DNA of 33,332 nucleotides from positions 1 to 33,332 of the forward strand of contig CAIWTU010000011.1 in assembly GCA_903915655.1 (NCBI GenBank), written 5' to 3'. Shown piece by piece: positions 23,678 through 32,311 of the stretch. A program made the translations under genes and the position numbers. This stretch comes from an uncultured Geobacter sp. GTDB taxonomy: Bacteria > Desulfobacterota > Desulfuromonadia > Geobacterales > Geobacteraceae. Within the stretch, counting starts at the first letter, position 1. Each line of letters opens with the position of its first letter. Below the pieces are notes generated by a model, which saw only the letters and a list, made by a program, of their open reading frames with translations, made no database searches and was not told where the DNA came from.

Positions 23678-26008
23678 ATGAAGACGGGAGTAGTTGAAGA
23701 TTACCGACTTGTAGAGATCGTACTCGACGCAATTCCGATACCGGTCTTTTACAAAAATAGCAAGGGGTTCTATCTTGGCTGCAATACTGCTTATGAGACT
23801 TTTTTTGGAAAGTCCAGGAACTACCTGTCCGGTAAAAACGTGCATCAAGTTTTCGACAAGAAATTTGCAGAGATCATCCATGAAATGGATGAGAAGCTGA
23901 TACGGGAACCGGGCATTCAGATTTATGAGAGTACGGTTCTTGATGTCAACCGAATAGAGCGCGACATTATTTTTCACAAAGCAACTTTTCTTTATCCGGA
24001 CGGATCAGTGGCAGGTATTGTCGGGGCGGTTCTTGATACTACCGAACTGAAAGCGTCAGGAAATGACCTTCGGCTGGCGATTCATCTCTTTAAGACAATC
24101 ATTGATGCTTCACCCTTGGCCATTATCGCGCTGGATACTGATGTCAACCTTACCCTCTGGAATGATGCCGCGGAGAAGATGTTCGGCTGGAAAAAGGAAG
24201 AGGTGCTCTTTAAGCCATATCCGTTAATTCCCGATGACCGTATTGAAGAGGTGCGAAATAATATAAGGCTCCTGCACAAGGGAGAAGTGCATCGTTCTAC
24301 GGAAACGTGCCGCAAACGAAAAGATGGCTCACTTGTCGATGTGAGTCTTTCCACAGCCGTTATGCCGGGACCGGATGGTCAACTTATGGGCTACATGGCG
24401 ATTATGGCCGACATAGCCGAGCGGAAGCGCGCAGAACTGGACCTCATGGAATCCGAGGCAAATTACCGGACTATTTTCGATATGGTGAATGACGCGGTCT
24501 TTCTCCTCGATTTTGAGACCGGTAATATTCTGGACGTAAACCGTAAGTTGTGTGAGATGTATGGATATAACCGGGCAGAAGCCCTCCTCCTCAGGATAGA
24601 AGATCTCAGTTCCGGTGAAACTCCGTACAGACAGGAAAATGCTTTCAAGCAAATTAGAAAGGCCGGTCATAACAGATCGCATCTTTTCGAATGGGTAGCA
24701 AAAGACAGTGCCGGAAAGCTTTTCTGGGTTGAGGTCAACATGAAGGGGGTGATTATCGGGGGGGGCTACAAGGCCCTTGCAGTTGTGAGGGATATTACGG
24801 AGCGGAAGGAGGCCGTGCAAGCCCTCCGGGAAAGTGAGGAACGTTTCAGACAGATCTTCGAAGAAGACGAAGATGCTGCTCTGATCCTCAATCCTCAAAC
24901 ATTTTCCATAGTCGATGCCAATGCTGCGGCTGTGCGTCTGTATGGTTGTTCGAAAAAAGAGATCAGGAAAAGCAGACTTTCTCAATTTATGATATCGGAA
25001 GAATATGGCAAATTTACTGAAACCTTCGCGATGACGGAGATCGATCCCTCTTCCAGGAGCAGGTTATTCAAGATTGACCGAATTGATATCGTTAGCAAAA
25101 ACAGAAAAAAGATAGCGACATCAGTGCGAGGAAGGATCATCAAATCCCAGGGCAATAATTACATATACTGTACTTTCAGGGACATAACGGAAAAGCTGAG
25201 GATCAAAGAGGAAAGGAAAAGCTTCGAAGATAAGTTGATACAGGCCAATAAGATGACGGCTCTCGGAACCCTGGCATCAGCGATTGCACATGAGATCAAT
25301 AACCCCAACAATTATATCCTTTCCAGCTCCCAATTTATCCGCGAAGCATGGAGAGAGATCGAACAGATCCTTCTGGAGTACGGCAGAGAAAACGGGGAAT
25401 ATAATATCGGGGGACTCACCGATAAAGAGGCCAGGGATGTAATTCCGAAACTTTTGACCAGCCTGGAAGAAGGATCTCTCCGGATTAAAAATATCGTGGG
25501 GAATCTGAAGAGTTTTGCACGGCAGGAAAACCAGCCCGATTACACCATCCTGGATGTAAACATGGCAGTAAAAGCCGCCTTGGGTTTACTTGGAAATCAG
25601 ATACTTAAATACACCGATAATTTCTTCTGCCATCTGGATGAAAGCCTTCCGAAAGTTCAGGGGAGTTTTCAACAGCTCGAACAGGTCATTATCAATTTAA
25701 CCATGAATGCCCTTCAATCATTGCAAAACAAAAATTCCGGTATCTATATCAGTACGTTTAAAGACCAAAATACGCAACAGGTTGTCATAAGGGTTCGCGA
25801 CCAGGGGACGGGAATACCGGGTGAGTTACTGCCGCGAATCATGGAACCGTTTTTCACGACCAAACAGGATACGGGAGGAACAGGTCTCGGCCTTTCCATC
25901 TGTAACTCGATTATAAAAAAACACAGGGGAACAATCGAATGCGAATCCAGTCTTAAACTTGGGACGATTTTTACCGTGAAACTACCGGTTTACGGAGCAA
26001 AATTATGA
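23678..26008 (+). CDS. Sensor histidine kinase with four PAS domains
   Basis: 776 residues from ATG 23678 (GAGGAGAG just upstream). No membrane segment is obvious, so it is probably a soluble sensor. Four PAS domains lie at about 10-120, 133-255, 260-380 and 385-505. The HisKA segment has the phospho-acceptor His538 (SAIAHEINNPNNY). The ATPase domain (about 660-775) has N box NLTMNAL, G1 DQGTGIP, F box FFTTK and G2 GTGLGL. It should autophosphorylate and pass the phosphate to the overlapping regulator. The signal is unknown; PAS domains could bind heme, flavin or small molecules. The stop overlaps the regulator start by 4 bases (ATGA). Confidence 0.93.
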   Translation: MKTGVVEDYRLVEIVLDAIPIPVFYKNSKGFYLGCNTAYETFFGKSRNYLSGKNVHQVFDKKFAEIIHEMDEKLIREPGIQIYESTVLDVNRIERDIIFHKATFLYPDGSVAGIVGAVLDTTELKASGNDLRLAIHLFKTIIDASPLAIIALDTDVNLTLWNDAAEKMFGWKKEEVLFKPYPLIPDDRIEEVRNNIRLLHKGEVHRSTETCRKRKDGSLVDVSLSTAVMPGPDGQLMGYMAIMADIAERKRAELDLMESEANYRTIFDMVNDAVFLLDFETGNILDVNRKLCEMYGYNRAEALLLRIEDLSSGETPYRQENAFKQIRKAGHNRSHLFEWVAKDSAGKLFWVEVNMKGVIIGGGYKALAVVRDITERKEAVQALRESEERFRQIFEEDEDAALILNPQTFSIVDANAAAVRLYGCSKKEIRKSRLSQFMISEEYGKFTETFAMTEIDPSSRSRLFKIDRIDIVSKNRKKIATSVRGRIIKSQGNNYIYCTFRDITEKLRIKEERKSFEDKLIQANKMTALGTLASAIAHEINNPNNYILSSSQFIREAWREIEQILLEYGRENGEYNIGGLTDKEARDVIPKLLTSLEEGSLRIKNIVGNLKSFARQENQPDYTILDVNMAVKAALGLLGNQILKYTDNFFCHLDESLPKVQGSFQQLEQVIINLTMNALQSLQNKNSGIYISTFKDQNTQQVVIRVRDQGTGIPGELLPRIMEPFFTTKQDTGGTGLGLSICNSIIKKHRGTIECESSLKLGTIFTVKLPVYGAKL

Positions 26009-27423
26009 GCGCCTGTTGTGAAAAAATTCTTCTTGTCGATGACGAAGAGAGCATTTTGCTGACTTCGGGCACCTTGCTTCGCAGCGCCGGCATCAGGGAT
26101 CTGCTGACGGTTGACGACAGCAGAAAGGTGCTGCCGTTACTTGCAAGGGAAAAAATCGATATAATTGTCCTGGATCTCTTTATGCCCTATATTACCGGCA
26201 AAGTACTGCTTGCCGAAATTTCAAAGGAATATCCGAACATTCTGATACTGGTCATGACAGCTGCCGATGAGTTGGAAACCGCCGTTGAATGTATGAAGGC
26301 CGGTGCATTCGATTACCTGGTGAAGCCGGTTGAAAGGGCGCGATTCATCTCCAGTGTGAATAAGGCAATCGAAATTTGCAGCCTGAAGAGGCAGATGAAT
26401 GATCTAAGGGAACACCTTCTGCACAAAACAGTGGAACACCCCGCTCTCTTTTCATCGATAGTTACTGCAAGTGAAAAAATGACTACCATCTTTCAGTACG
26501 TGGAAGTCGTGGCCCCTTCGCGTGAACCCGTTCTGGTTACGGGGGAGACCGGAGTGGGGAAGGAATTGATCGCCAGGGCCATACATGAAACAAGCGGAGT
26601 GCAGGGAAGCTTTGTCCCTGTAAATGTTGCGGGCCTTGATGACGCAATCTTTACAGACACCCTTTTCGGCCATAGAAAAGGCGCTTTTACGGGCGCGGAC
26701 AAGCCAAGGGAAGGGATGATTGCCCAAGCTTCGGGCGGCACGCTCTTTCTGGACGAAATCGGGGATCTGAAGGAACTTTCGCAAATCAAGTTGCTGAGAC
26801 TTCTTCAGGAACGTGAATATTATGCAATCGGTTCCGATGTCCCTAAAAAAAATAATGCACGTATTCTTGCCGCGACAAACAGACCCCTGAGGGAAATGGT
26901 CGCCAGGGGAGATTTCCGCAAGGACCTCTATTACAGGTTGTGCACGCACCATGTCGAAATACCCCCCCTGCGTGAACGGAAGGAGGACATCCCGCTCCTG
27001 CTCGACTATTTTCTGGGAAAGGCCTCCGCAGCGCTCAATAAAAAGAAGCCGCTCCTTCCTCCTCAAGCGGTTCTTCTTCTTGCAAATTATTCATTTCCCG
27101 GCAATGTCAGGGAGATTGAAGCGATGGTGCACGACGCCGTTGCCAGGCACAGGTCGGGGGTCCTTTCCCTGGACAGCTTCAGGCGCAGTATGAAAGAGGG
27201 CGAAACGCTCGATCCCCACTTCTCCGCGGACCTGTCACAAGGTACCGAAATGCTGACCGGCATCCTCCCTTCCCTCCCCACCCTCAGGGAAGCAGGGACC
27301 TTTCTGGTTAAAGAAGCTCTGAGGCGCTCCTCAGGAAACCAGGGAATTGCAGCCTCTCTCCTCGGCATTACCCGTACTGCCCTGAACAAGCGATTGAAAA
27401 GGGATTCTGCCCTGCTCGACTGA
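26005..27423 (+). CDS. NtrC-family sigma-54-dependent response regulator
   Basis: 472 residues. The receiver domain (about 6-120) has acidic pair DDE (12-14), phospho-acceptor Asp57 and a conserved Lys (VKP). The AAA+ domain (about 150-385) has Walker A GETGVGKE, the sigma-54 contact loop GAFTGA, Walker B GGTLFLDEIGD and the arginine-finger region PLRERKEDIPLL. A Fis-type helix-turn-helix ends the protein (NQGIAASLLGITRTALNKRLK). It should activate sigma-54 promoters when phosphorylated by the upstream kinase. The alcohol dehydrogenase gene 233 bases downstream has a sigma-54-like promoter, making it the first candidate target. Confidence 0.95.
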   Translation: MSACCEKILLVDDEESILLTSGTLLRSAGIRDLLTVDDSRKVLPLLAREKIDIIVLDLFMPYITGKVLLAEISKEYPNILILVMTAADELETAVECMKAGAFDYLVKPVERARFISSVNKAIEICSLKRQMNDLREHLLHKTVEHPALFSSIVTASEKMTTIFQYVEVVAPSREPVLVTGETGVGKELIARAIHETSGVQGSFVPVNVAGLDDAIFTDTLFGHRKGAFTGADKPREGMIAQASGGTLFLDEIGDLKELSQIKLLRLLQEREYYAIGSDVPKKNNARILAATNRPLREMVARGDFRKDLYYRLCTHHVEIPPLRERKEDIPLLLDYFLGKASAALNKKKPLLPPQAVLLLANYSFPGNVREIEAMVHDAVARHRSGVLSLDSFRRSMKEGETLDPHFSADLSQGTEMLTGILPSLPTLREAGTFLVKEALRRSSGNQGIAASLLGITRTALNKRLKRDSALLD

Positions 27424-27437
27424 ACCCCTGTGCCATT

Positions 27438-27467
27438 TTTCACACCAGAGACAAATTTCACACCAGA
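27438..27467 (+). promoter_or_regulatory. Pair of 12-bp direct repeats, candidate activator sites
   Basis: TTTCACACCAGA occurs at 27438-27449 and again at 27456-27467, an 18-base period. It lies about 155-185 bases upstream of the predicted sigma-54 start near 27621, the usual distance for NtrC-type enhancer sites. Confidence 0.5.
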
Positions 27468-27594
27468 TCATGATGCGCTGCCGGTCGGCCTTGCCGTGCT
27501 GTTTTCGTAATTTTCCTTTCCAGACGGCACACCCCCAGTTCACCCTCGATGCCCACAACAGACTGAAAATACACACATAAAAATATCTGCATCA

Positions 27595-27610
27595 AGGCAT
27601 GATAACTGCT
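27595..27610 (+). promoter_or_regulatory. Candidate sigma-54 promoter for the alcohol dehydrogenase gene
   Basis: AGGCATGATAACTGCT keeps the invariant GG (-24) and GC (-12) ten bases apart and differs from TGGCACG-N4-TTGCT at three positions. It overlaps an inverted repeat AACTGCTA/TAGCAGTT (27604-27611, 27621-27628) that could be an operator or a leader hairpin. Confidence 0.5.
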
Positions 27611-27656
27611 AAAGAGTTGATAGCAGTTTAATTTCAATAAAGATCAGGAGGAAAAC

Positions 27657-28820
27657 ATGTCAATGCCATTAACAGTAGCCAGATTTCTCATGCCCGCTAT
27701 TTCGCTGATTGGATGTGGAGCAGCCAAAGGTGTCGGTGCTAATCTGAAGGTTTACGGAGCAAAAAAGGCGCTGATTGTTACCGATAAAGGCCTCTCCAAG
27801 GCTGGCGTGGCGAGCACAATCAAGAAATATATCGAGGATGCCGGAGTGCAGGCTGCTATCTTTGACGGTGCGGAGCCAAACCCGACCGACCAGAATGTAG
27901 CCGCGGGGCTGAAGGCATACAATGAAAACGGCTGTGATTCTATTGTATCTCTCGGTGGTGGAAGTTCCCACGACTGCGGCAAGGCTGTCGGTATTTTAGC
28001 CACCAATGGCGGCAGAATTCATGATTATCAGGGATTCGACACGGTTACAAAACCGATGCCTCCTTTTGTTGCCATCAATACCACTGCCGGCACCGGTAGT
28101 GAAGTGACCCCCGCTGCGGTAATCACCAATACTCAAAACCATGTAAAAATGGTCGTATGGAGCATCAATGTGTCGGCCAACGTCGCCATCAACGACCCGG
28201 AACTGATGGTTGGGATGCCCCCTCCCCTAACGGCTGCAACGGGTATGGATGCCCTTACCCATGCGGTGGAAGCCTATGTTTCCCTGGGGCACAATCCGAA
28301 AGCCGATGCACTTGCCCTCCAGGCGATCAAGATGATTGCCAAATACCTGCGCAAGGCCGTTGCCAATGGTCAGAATATAGAAGCACGTACCGGTATGGCA
28401 TATGCGGAATACCTCGCCGGCGAGGCATTCTCCAGCGCGGGTCTCGGCATTGCCCACTCCCTTGCTCATCAGCCCGGCAGTTTCATCGGTCTGCCGCACG
28501 GTGTCTGCAACGCCATCTTCCTCCCGCTTGTCTGCGAATTCAACATGAATGCCTGTCTGGAAAGATACGCGGAAGTGGCTGCAGCCATGGGGGAAAAGAT
28601 TTGCGGACTCACACCGCGGGAAGCGGCTCTGAAAGGGATCGATGCGATCCGGACCCTGTCCGCCGACATCGGTATTCCGTCGGGTCTCGCGGAACTGGGG
28701 ATGAAGGTAGAGGATATCCCGAATATGGCCGAATGGGCCATGAAGGAAGTCTGTACGCCTACCAACCCCCGGAATACGACCTTGAAGGACATGATAGCGA
28801 TATATAATAAGGCGATGTAA
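27657..28820 (+). CDS. Iron-containing (group III) alcohol dehydrogenase
   Basis: 387 residues, typical length. The NAD-binding motif is SLGGGSSHDCGKAVG. Metal ligands expected in the family are visible: Asp in AINDPELM or nearby and His in GIAHSLAHQPG and LPHGVCNA. It interconverts primary alcohols and aldehydes with NAD(H) in the cytoplasm, for growth on ethanol or similar donors; the exact substrate is open. AGGAGGAAAAC lies just before the ATG at 27657. The kinase/regulator pair upstream and the sigma-54-like promoter suggest it is induced by an alcohol or its aldehyde. Confidence 0.94.
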   Translation: MSMPLTVARFLMPAISLIGCGAAKGVGANLKVYGAKKALIVTDKGLSKAGVASTIKKYIEDAGVQAAIFDGAEPNPTDQNVAAGLKAYNENGCDSIVSLGGGSSHDCGKAVGILATNGGRIHDYQGFDTVTKPMPPFVAINTTAGTGSEVTPAAVITNTQNHVKMVVWSINVSANVAINDPELMVGMPPPLTAATGMDALTHAVEAYVSLGHNPKADALALQAIKMIAKYLRKAVANGQNIEARTGMAYAEYLAGEAFSSAGLGIAHSLAHQPGSFIGLPHGVCNAIFLPLVCEFNMNACLERYAEVAAAMGEKICGLTPREAALKGIDAIRTLSADIGIPSGLAELGMKVEDIPNMAEWAMKEVCTPTNPRNTTLKDMIAIYNKAM

Positions 28821-28872
28821 GGCGACGTCGGTCTGCAGCCTCTGCCTGACGATGGAGTCATGTTGCAATGAT

Positions 28873-28925
28873 CCAGGCGCCTGGCCTCACTCGAGCCCTC
28901 CCTCGCAAAGGGGGAGGGGCAATTT
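28873..28925. repeat. Palindrome and C/G-rich dispersed repeat after the dehydrogenase gene
   Basis: CCAGGCGCCTGG (28873-28884) is a 12-bp palindrome. Next is a hairpin of the dispersed C/G-rich family, CCCTCCC (28896-28902) with GGGGGAGGG (28910-28918). It may act as a weak terminator. Confidence 0.6.
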
Positions 28926-29016
28926 AGCTGAGTCTTTCAGGATCTGTCCGTAAGCGGGCAGGAATGGAGTTCGTATGCGAATTCTCGGACCACCATGAAA
29001 TGACGGAGGAATCTAT

Positions 29017-29913
29017 ATGAAAAAACTATTTGCTCTTCTGGCGCTTTCCCTTCTGCTTGCCAGACCGGAAGTCTCCTTCGGGGCGTATGCGCGGGATTAC
29101 ATTCCGCTCCCCCCAGGAACATCCCTCTTCTGTGGCTATTTTAATCATGTAACTGCAAACACGCTTTACAACAACGGCACAAAAGTCGGCAACGATTTCA
29201 ACCAGACTGCAAACGTCGGGATGTTCAGGTATGTCTATTACACGAGCGCCGGCAAGGCTCTCTTGGGTGACGGCCCCTTTACTATCGACCCCCAGTTTAT
29301 AATACCCTTTGTCGACATCAACTTAAGCGGCAGCTACGAAGCTTTAAATGGTGGGAATACTTTTTCCACCACCGGCTTGGCAGACCCGATCGTACTTGCC
29401 ACCTTCTGGTTCGTCAACGACCCGAAGAACAAGTTCTGGGTGGGGTTCACCCCATGGCTTACCCTGCCGGTGGGTCAGTACAACAGAGACAGGCTGGCGA
29501 GTCCCGGCGGCAACCGCTGGGTCATCAAGCCGGAAATCGGCATTGTAAAGGGGATTGGTGAAAAGGCGTACATTGACCTTATCCTCGGGGGCGAATTCTA
29601 CACGGATAACGACAAATTCAATGGGAGTCAAAAGCTGCAGCAGGATCCCACCCTGCAGGCGGAGGTACATCTCAGTTACGACATCACCAAGCAGTGGGCA
29701 GGAGCTCTGGACTATTATTACACGAACGGCGGCGAGACCAAGGTTGACGGCGCCAGGCAGAACAATTCGCAGAGCAATCATGGACTCGGGGTCAGCATGA
29801 TGTTCATGGTCGGTAGCAACAACCAGCTGATCCTCTCCTATCGCGATGACTTTTCGGTCAAAAGCGGGGCGGGGAGTAATACCTTCGGCGCACGCTGGGC
29901 CTATTTCTTCTGA
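29017..29913 (+). CDS. Outer-membrane beta-barrel protein, MetA-type (Phenol_MetA_deg-like)
   Basis: 298 residues with a signal peptide (about 1-22, ending VSFGA). The mature part alternates hydrophobic and polar residues as in beta strands (FWVGFTPWLTLPVG, YIDLILGGEFYTD, WAGALDYYYTNGG) and ends in the aromatic WAYFF expected for outer-membrane assembly. The pattern recalls the PF13557 family, predicted outer-membrane channels for hydrophobic compounds often found with aromatic or alcohol catabolism genes. GGAGG (29005-29009) is 7 bases before ATG 29017. It lies 196 bases after the dehydrogenase gene, so it may take part in the same catabolic function. Confidence 0.75.
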   Translation: MKKLFALLALSLLLARPEVSFGAYARDYIPLPPGTSLFCGYFNHVTANTLYNNGTKVGNDFNQTANVGMFRYVYYTSAGKALLGDGPFTIDPQFIIPFVDINLSGSYEALNGGNTFSTTGLADPIVLATFWFVNDPKNKFWVGFTPWLTLPVGQYNRDRLASPGGNRWVIKPEIGIVKGIGEKAYIDLILGGEFYTDNDKFNGSQKLQQDPTLQAEVHLSYDITKQWAGALDYYYTNGGETKVDGARQNNSQSNHGLGVSMMFMVGSNNQLILSYRDDFSVKSGAGSNTFGARWAYFF

Positions 29914-29990
29914 CCAGCAGCTTATTGCCGGAAATCAGCGAAAATATTATCGTAACTCCGCAACGTTGTCCGTATATGCAGCCGTCATTT

Positions 29991-30065
29991 TCCCCTCTCC
30001 CTACCCCTCTCCCATAAGGGGAGAGGGAATTTCAACCCCCCCTCCCTTCGATGGGAGTGGTAGGG
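29991..30065. repeat. C/G-rich dispersed repeat with two hairpins
   Basis: CCCCTCTCCC pairs with GGGGAGAGGG around ATAA near 30003-30028, and CCCTCCC with GGGAG near 30045-30060, resembling the other CT/GA-rich repeats in the window. Confidence 0.65.
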
Positions 30066-30161
30066 TGGATGGATGTTGTTTTAGTCAAGGAACCAAACAG
30101 TGCGACTTTCTAACTGACAACGCTGGAAACTTCTTGCCGAAAGTCCTCCTTTTCGGTGGTT

Positions 30162-30186
30162 GGGCGCACTATGCGCCCTTTTTTTC
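30162..30186 (+). terminator. Rho-independent terminator
   Basis: GGGCGCA (30162-30168) pairs with TGCGCCC (30172-30178), then seven T (30179-30185). A second hairpin CCGAAA/TTTCGG lies just before it (about 30137-30156). It may end the outer-membrane protein transcript or a small RNA. Confidence 0.85.
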
Positions 30187-30348
30187 GGGGATCCCGGTAG
30201 GTGGGTGAAAAATCCGGAGGGAGAGCTCCCCGTTTCTGGCGAGTTTGTAGAAGCATGAACGCCCCCCCTTCAACGAGTTTCGGGTGAACGGCTTTTGTGG
30301 CAGCAATTTTTTTCGTGTATTTTCATCTGCTTCGTGATTCAATAAACT

Positions 30349-30421
30349 TTGATGCTCTCGCAAATTCTGAGAAAAGTCCCCTCCCCCCTGGCGGGGGAAT
30401 GATTTTCTGCGACTGCATCAA
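30349..30421. repeat. Palindromic element, copy 1 (MITE-like)
   Basis: 73 bases with inverted ends TTGATGCTCTCGCAAA (30349-30364) and, reversed, TTGATGCAGTCGCAGAAAA (30403-30421). The centre is a CCCCTCCCCCCTGGCGGGGG hairpin. A longer copy lies at 31793-31950, on the other side of the MFS gene. Confidence 0.75.
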
Positions 30422-30457
30422 CTTCTCAGGATACTATTTCTGCTGCCGGGGGGGGGG

Positions 30458-31750
30458 ATGACAGCTTCGGATCTCCACAAAACGCTGCGCTACCGCTGGC
30501 TCATCTTCTGGAGCCTTGCCTTCGGGTATGTTCTCGTCTTTTTTCACCGACTCTGTCCGGCGGTCGTCGCCACCGACATGATGACCGACCTGCACGCGAG
30601 CGGGGCGCTGGTAGGCTTTCTCAGTTCGGCCTATTTCTACCCCTACGCACTCATGCAGTTGCCGACGGGTCTTCTTGCCGACAGATGGGGTCCACGCAAG
30701 ACCGTCACGCTCTTTCTTTGTCTGGCATGCATCGGATCTATTCTGCTCGGCCTTACTCCGTCGCCAGCCGGGGCGATTATCGGCCGCGTCCTGGTAGGAC
30801 TGGGGGTCTCGACCCTGTTCGTATGTACTCTGAAAATCATCGCCGAGTGGTTCAGCGTCAGAGAGTTTACCGTCATGACAGGTATCCTGATGGCAATGGG
30901 GGGGATCGGATCGCTCTCTGCCGCAGCGCCGCTGGCGCTGGCGAGCAGCCGGATCGGCTGGCGTCTTTCGTTCGTCGTGGTGGGGTTGCTGACCGGTGTG
31001 CTGGCGGCGCTGGTATGGTGGGTGGTACGGGATCGACCGGCCAACCTGGGGTGGCCCTCTCCTGCGGAACATACGGCACTGAACCTGCCGCGTGTCAGAC
31101 TGGCCGACGGGATCCGGCAGGTGGTTACCCGACCGGCATTCTGGCCGCTGGCGATCTGGTTCTTCTTCAAGTACGGGATCTTCACATCGTTCGCCGGGCT
31201 CTGGGGAGGGCCGTACCTGATGCACCTCTACGGGATCAGTAGAAGCCGGGCAGGGGGGATTCTCTCCCTGGTTGCGGTCGGGATGGTAGTCGGGAGCCTA
31301 CTGCTCGGCTACGTTTCGGATCGTCTACTCAAGGGGCGGAAACCGACCCTAATACTTGCCAGCATGGTCATCGTCTGCCTCACCGGTCTACTTGCCTTTG
31401 CTACCGAGAAACTCTCCCTGCCGCTGATCGGCGCCCTCTGTTTCGGATTCGGCGTCTTTGGAAGCGCCATCGCAGTGGTGGGCTTTACCAGCGCCCGTGA
31501 ACTCTTTCCTCCCCGGATAGCCGGAACCTGTTTCGGCCTTCTCAATATCTTCCCCTTTGCCGGAGGGGCCCTCCTCCAACCTCTCCTTGGCTACATCCTC
31601 GAAAGCCATGGGAAAATCGGAGAGGCGTTCACTGCAGAGGGATACCGGCAGGCCTTCCTGGTCCTCTTCCTGAGCGCGCTTGCATCGCTCTGCGCCACTT
31701 TCTTTGTAAAGGAGACGATTGGCGGGAAGGGGGCAGAGGGCGCGGCTTGA
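30458..31750 (+). CDS. MFS transporter (sugar-phosphate/organic-anion permease-like)
   Basis: 430 residues with 12 hydrophobic segments. Motif A is GLLADRWGPRKT in loop 2-3 and a central loop separates the halves near residue 200. The opening (LIFWSLAFGYVLVFFHRLCPAVV) and helix 1-2 layout recall UhpC/GlpT-like permeases and the NreB/AAHS groups; the substrate is not determined. The start is ATG 30458, immediately after ten G residues, which give no normal spacing to a Shine-Dalgarno sequence. The gene is bracketed by two copies of a palindromic element (30349-30421 and 31793-31950). Confidence 0.88.
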   Translation: MTASDLHKTLRYRWLIFWSLAFGYVLVFFHRLCPAVVATDMMTDLHASGALVGFLSSAYFYPYALMQLPTGLLADRWGPRKTVTLFLCLACIGSILLGLTPSPAGAIIGRVLVGLGVSTLFVCTLKIIAEWFSVREFTVMTGILMAMGGIGSLSAAAPLALASSRIGWRLSFVVVGLLTGVLAALVWWVVRDRPANLGWPSPAEHTALNLPRVRLADGIRQVVTRPAFWPLAIWFFFKYGIFTSFAGLWGGPYLMHLYGISRSRAGGILSLVAVGMVVGSLLLGYVSDRLLKGRKPTLILASMVIVCLTGLLAFATEKLSLPLIGALCFGFGVFGSAIAVVGFTSARELFPPRIAGTCFGLLNIFPFAGGALLQPLLGYILESHGKIGEAFTAEGYRQAFLVLFLSALASLCATFFVKETIGGKGAEGAA

Positions 31751-31792
31751 AGTGAGGCAGTAAGTGGAGTCTCGGGAAAATTATTATATAGC

Positions 31793-31950
31793 TTGATGCT
31801 CTTGCAAATTCTCAAAAAAGTTCCCTCCCCCCTGGCGGGGGAGGGCTAGGGTGGGGGGGACATTGCCATGTAAACTCCAAGTTGCAGCTTCACCCACCCC
31901 CTGGCCCCCTCCCGTCAAGGGAGGGGGAATGATTTTTTGCAGCTGCATCA
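31793..31950. repeat. Palindromic element, copy 2 (MITE-like, longer)
   Basis: 158 bases, starts TTGATGCTCTTGCAAATTCT and ends TTTTTTGCAGCTGCATCA, the same ends as copy 1. Two internal C/G hairpins (31822-31845, 31909-31927) and a GGGTGGGG/CCACCCCC pair suggest an internal duplication. Outside, TATATAGC and GCTTATAT extend the inverted ends. Confidence 0.75.
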
Positions 31951-32088
31951 CGCTTATATCAGAGGAGATAGCAGGAATCTCTAGAGCTGCTCCCTGTGTC
32001 CCGATAAAAAAATCTAGCTGCAAAGGCACTGATAGCAAGGATCTATCTCTCTGGATGCGTGCAAAAGCGGCAAAATGGTGATTTTCCC

Positions 32089-32117
32089 TTGCATTCCCCG
32101 TATAAAACCTTTAATAT
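32089..32117 (+). promoter_or_regulatory. Sigma-70-like promoter candidate
   Basis: TTGCAT (32089-32094), 17-base spacer, TAATAT (32112-32117). It would transcribe the structured segment at 32179-32289 towards the porin gene. Confidence 0.35.
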
Positions 32118-32178
32118 AGCCCTCCGTGGTGATCCCGAGGTCTGACTACTGTTCGATATTAAGACGGTATTATTTGAG

Positions 32179-32289
32179 GCGACAGGTTAAAACGCCCGTA
32201 TTTACGGGGAGCAGTGCCACGGTCTGTCGCTGAGAAGCAAAGCGTTCCTAAATAGAACACAGGTTGAAAAGCCGGTTTTAGTAAAACCG
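32179..32289. repeat. Set of inverted repeats upstream of the sigma-54 promoter
   Basis: GCGACAG/CTGTCGC (32179-32185, 32224-32230) encloses CCCGTA/TACGGG (32195-32200, 32203-32208). A 17-bp palindrome CGGTTTTAGTAAAACCG (32273-32289) ends 22 bases before the -24 element. They could be activator or repressor sites, or RNA structure. Confidence 0.5.
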
Positions 32290-32311
32290 CGTAAACATGG
32301 GTTTTGTTGTC

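Larger units (their letters stand above)
29914..30457. other. Intergenic region of repeats with a terminator
   Basis: Contains a double C/G-rich repeat (29991-30065), a strong terminator (30162-30186), a palindromic element copy (30349-30421) and ten consecutive G (30448-30457) touching the next start codon. A minus-strand frame (30169-30363) reading KLARNGELSLRI faintly recalls an excisionase helix but is too weak to call. Confidence 0.6.

Noticed and set aside
30169-30363. Minus-strand frame with KLARNGELSLRI resembling an excisionase helix
   Set aside because: Only about 12 residues match, no start or ribosome site, and it crosses a terminator and a palindromic element.
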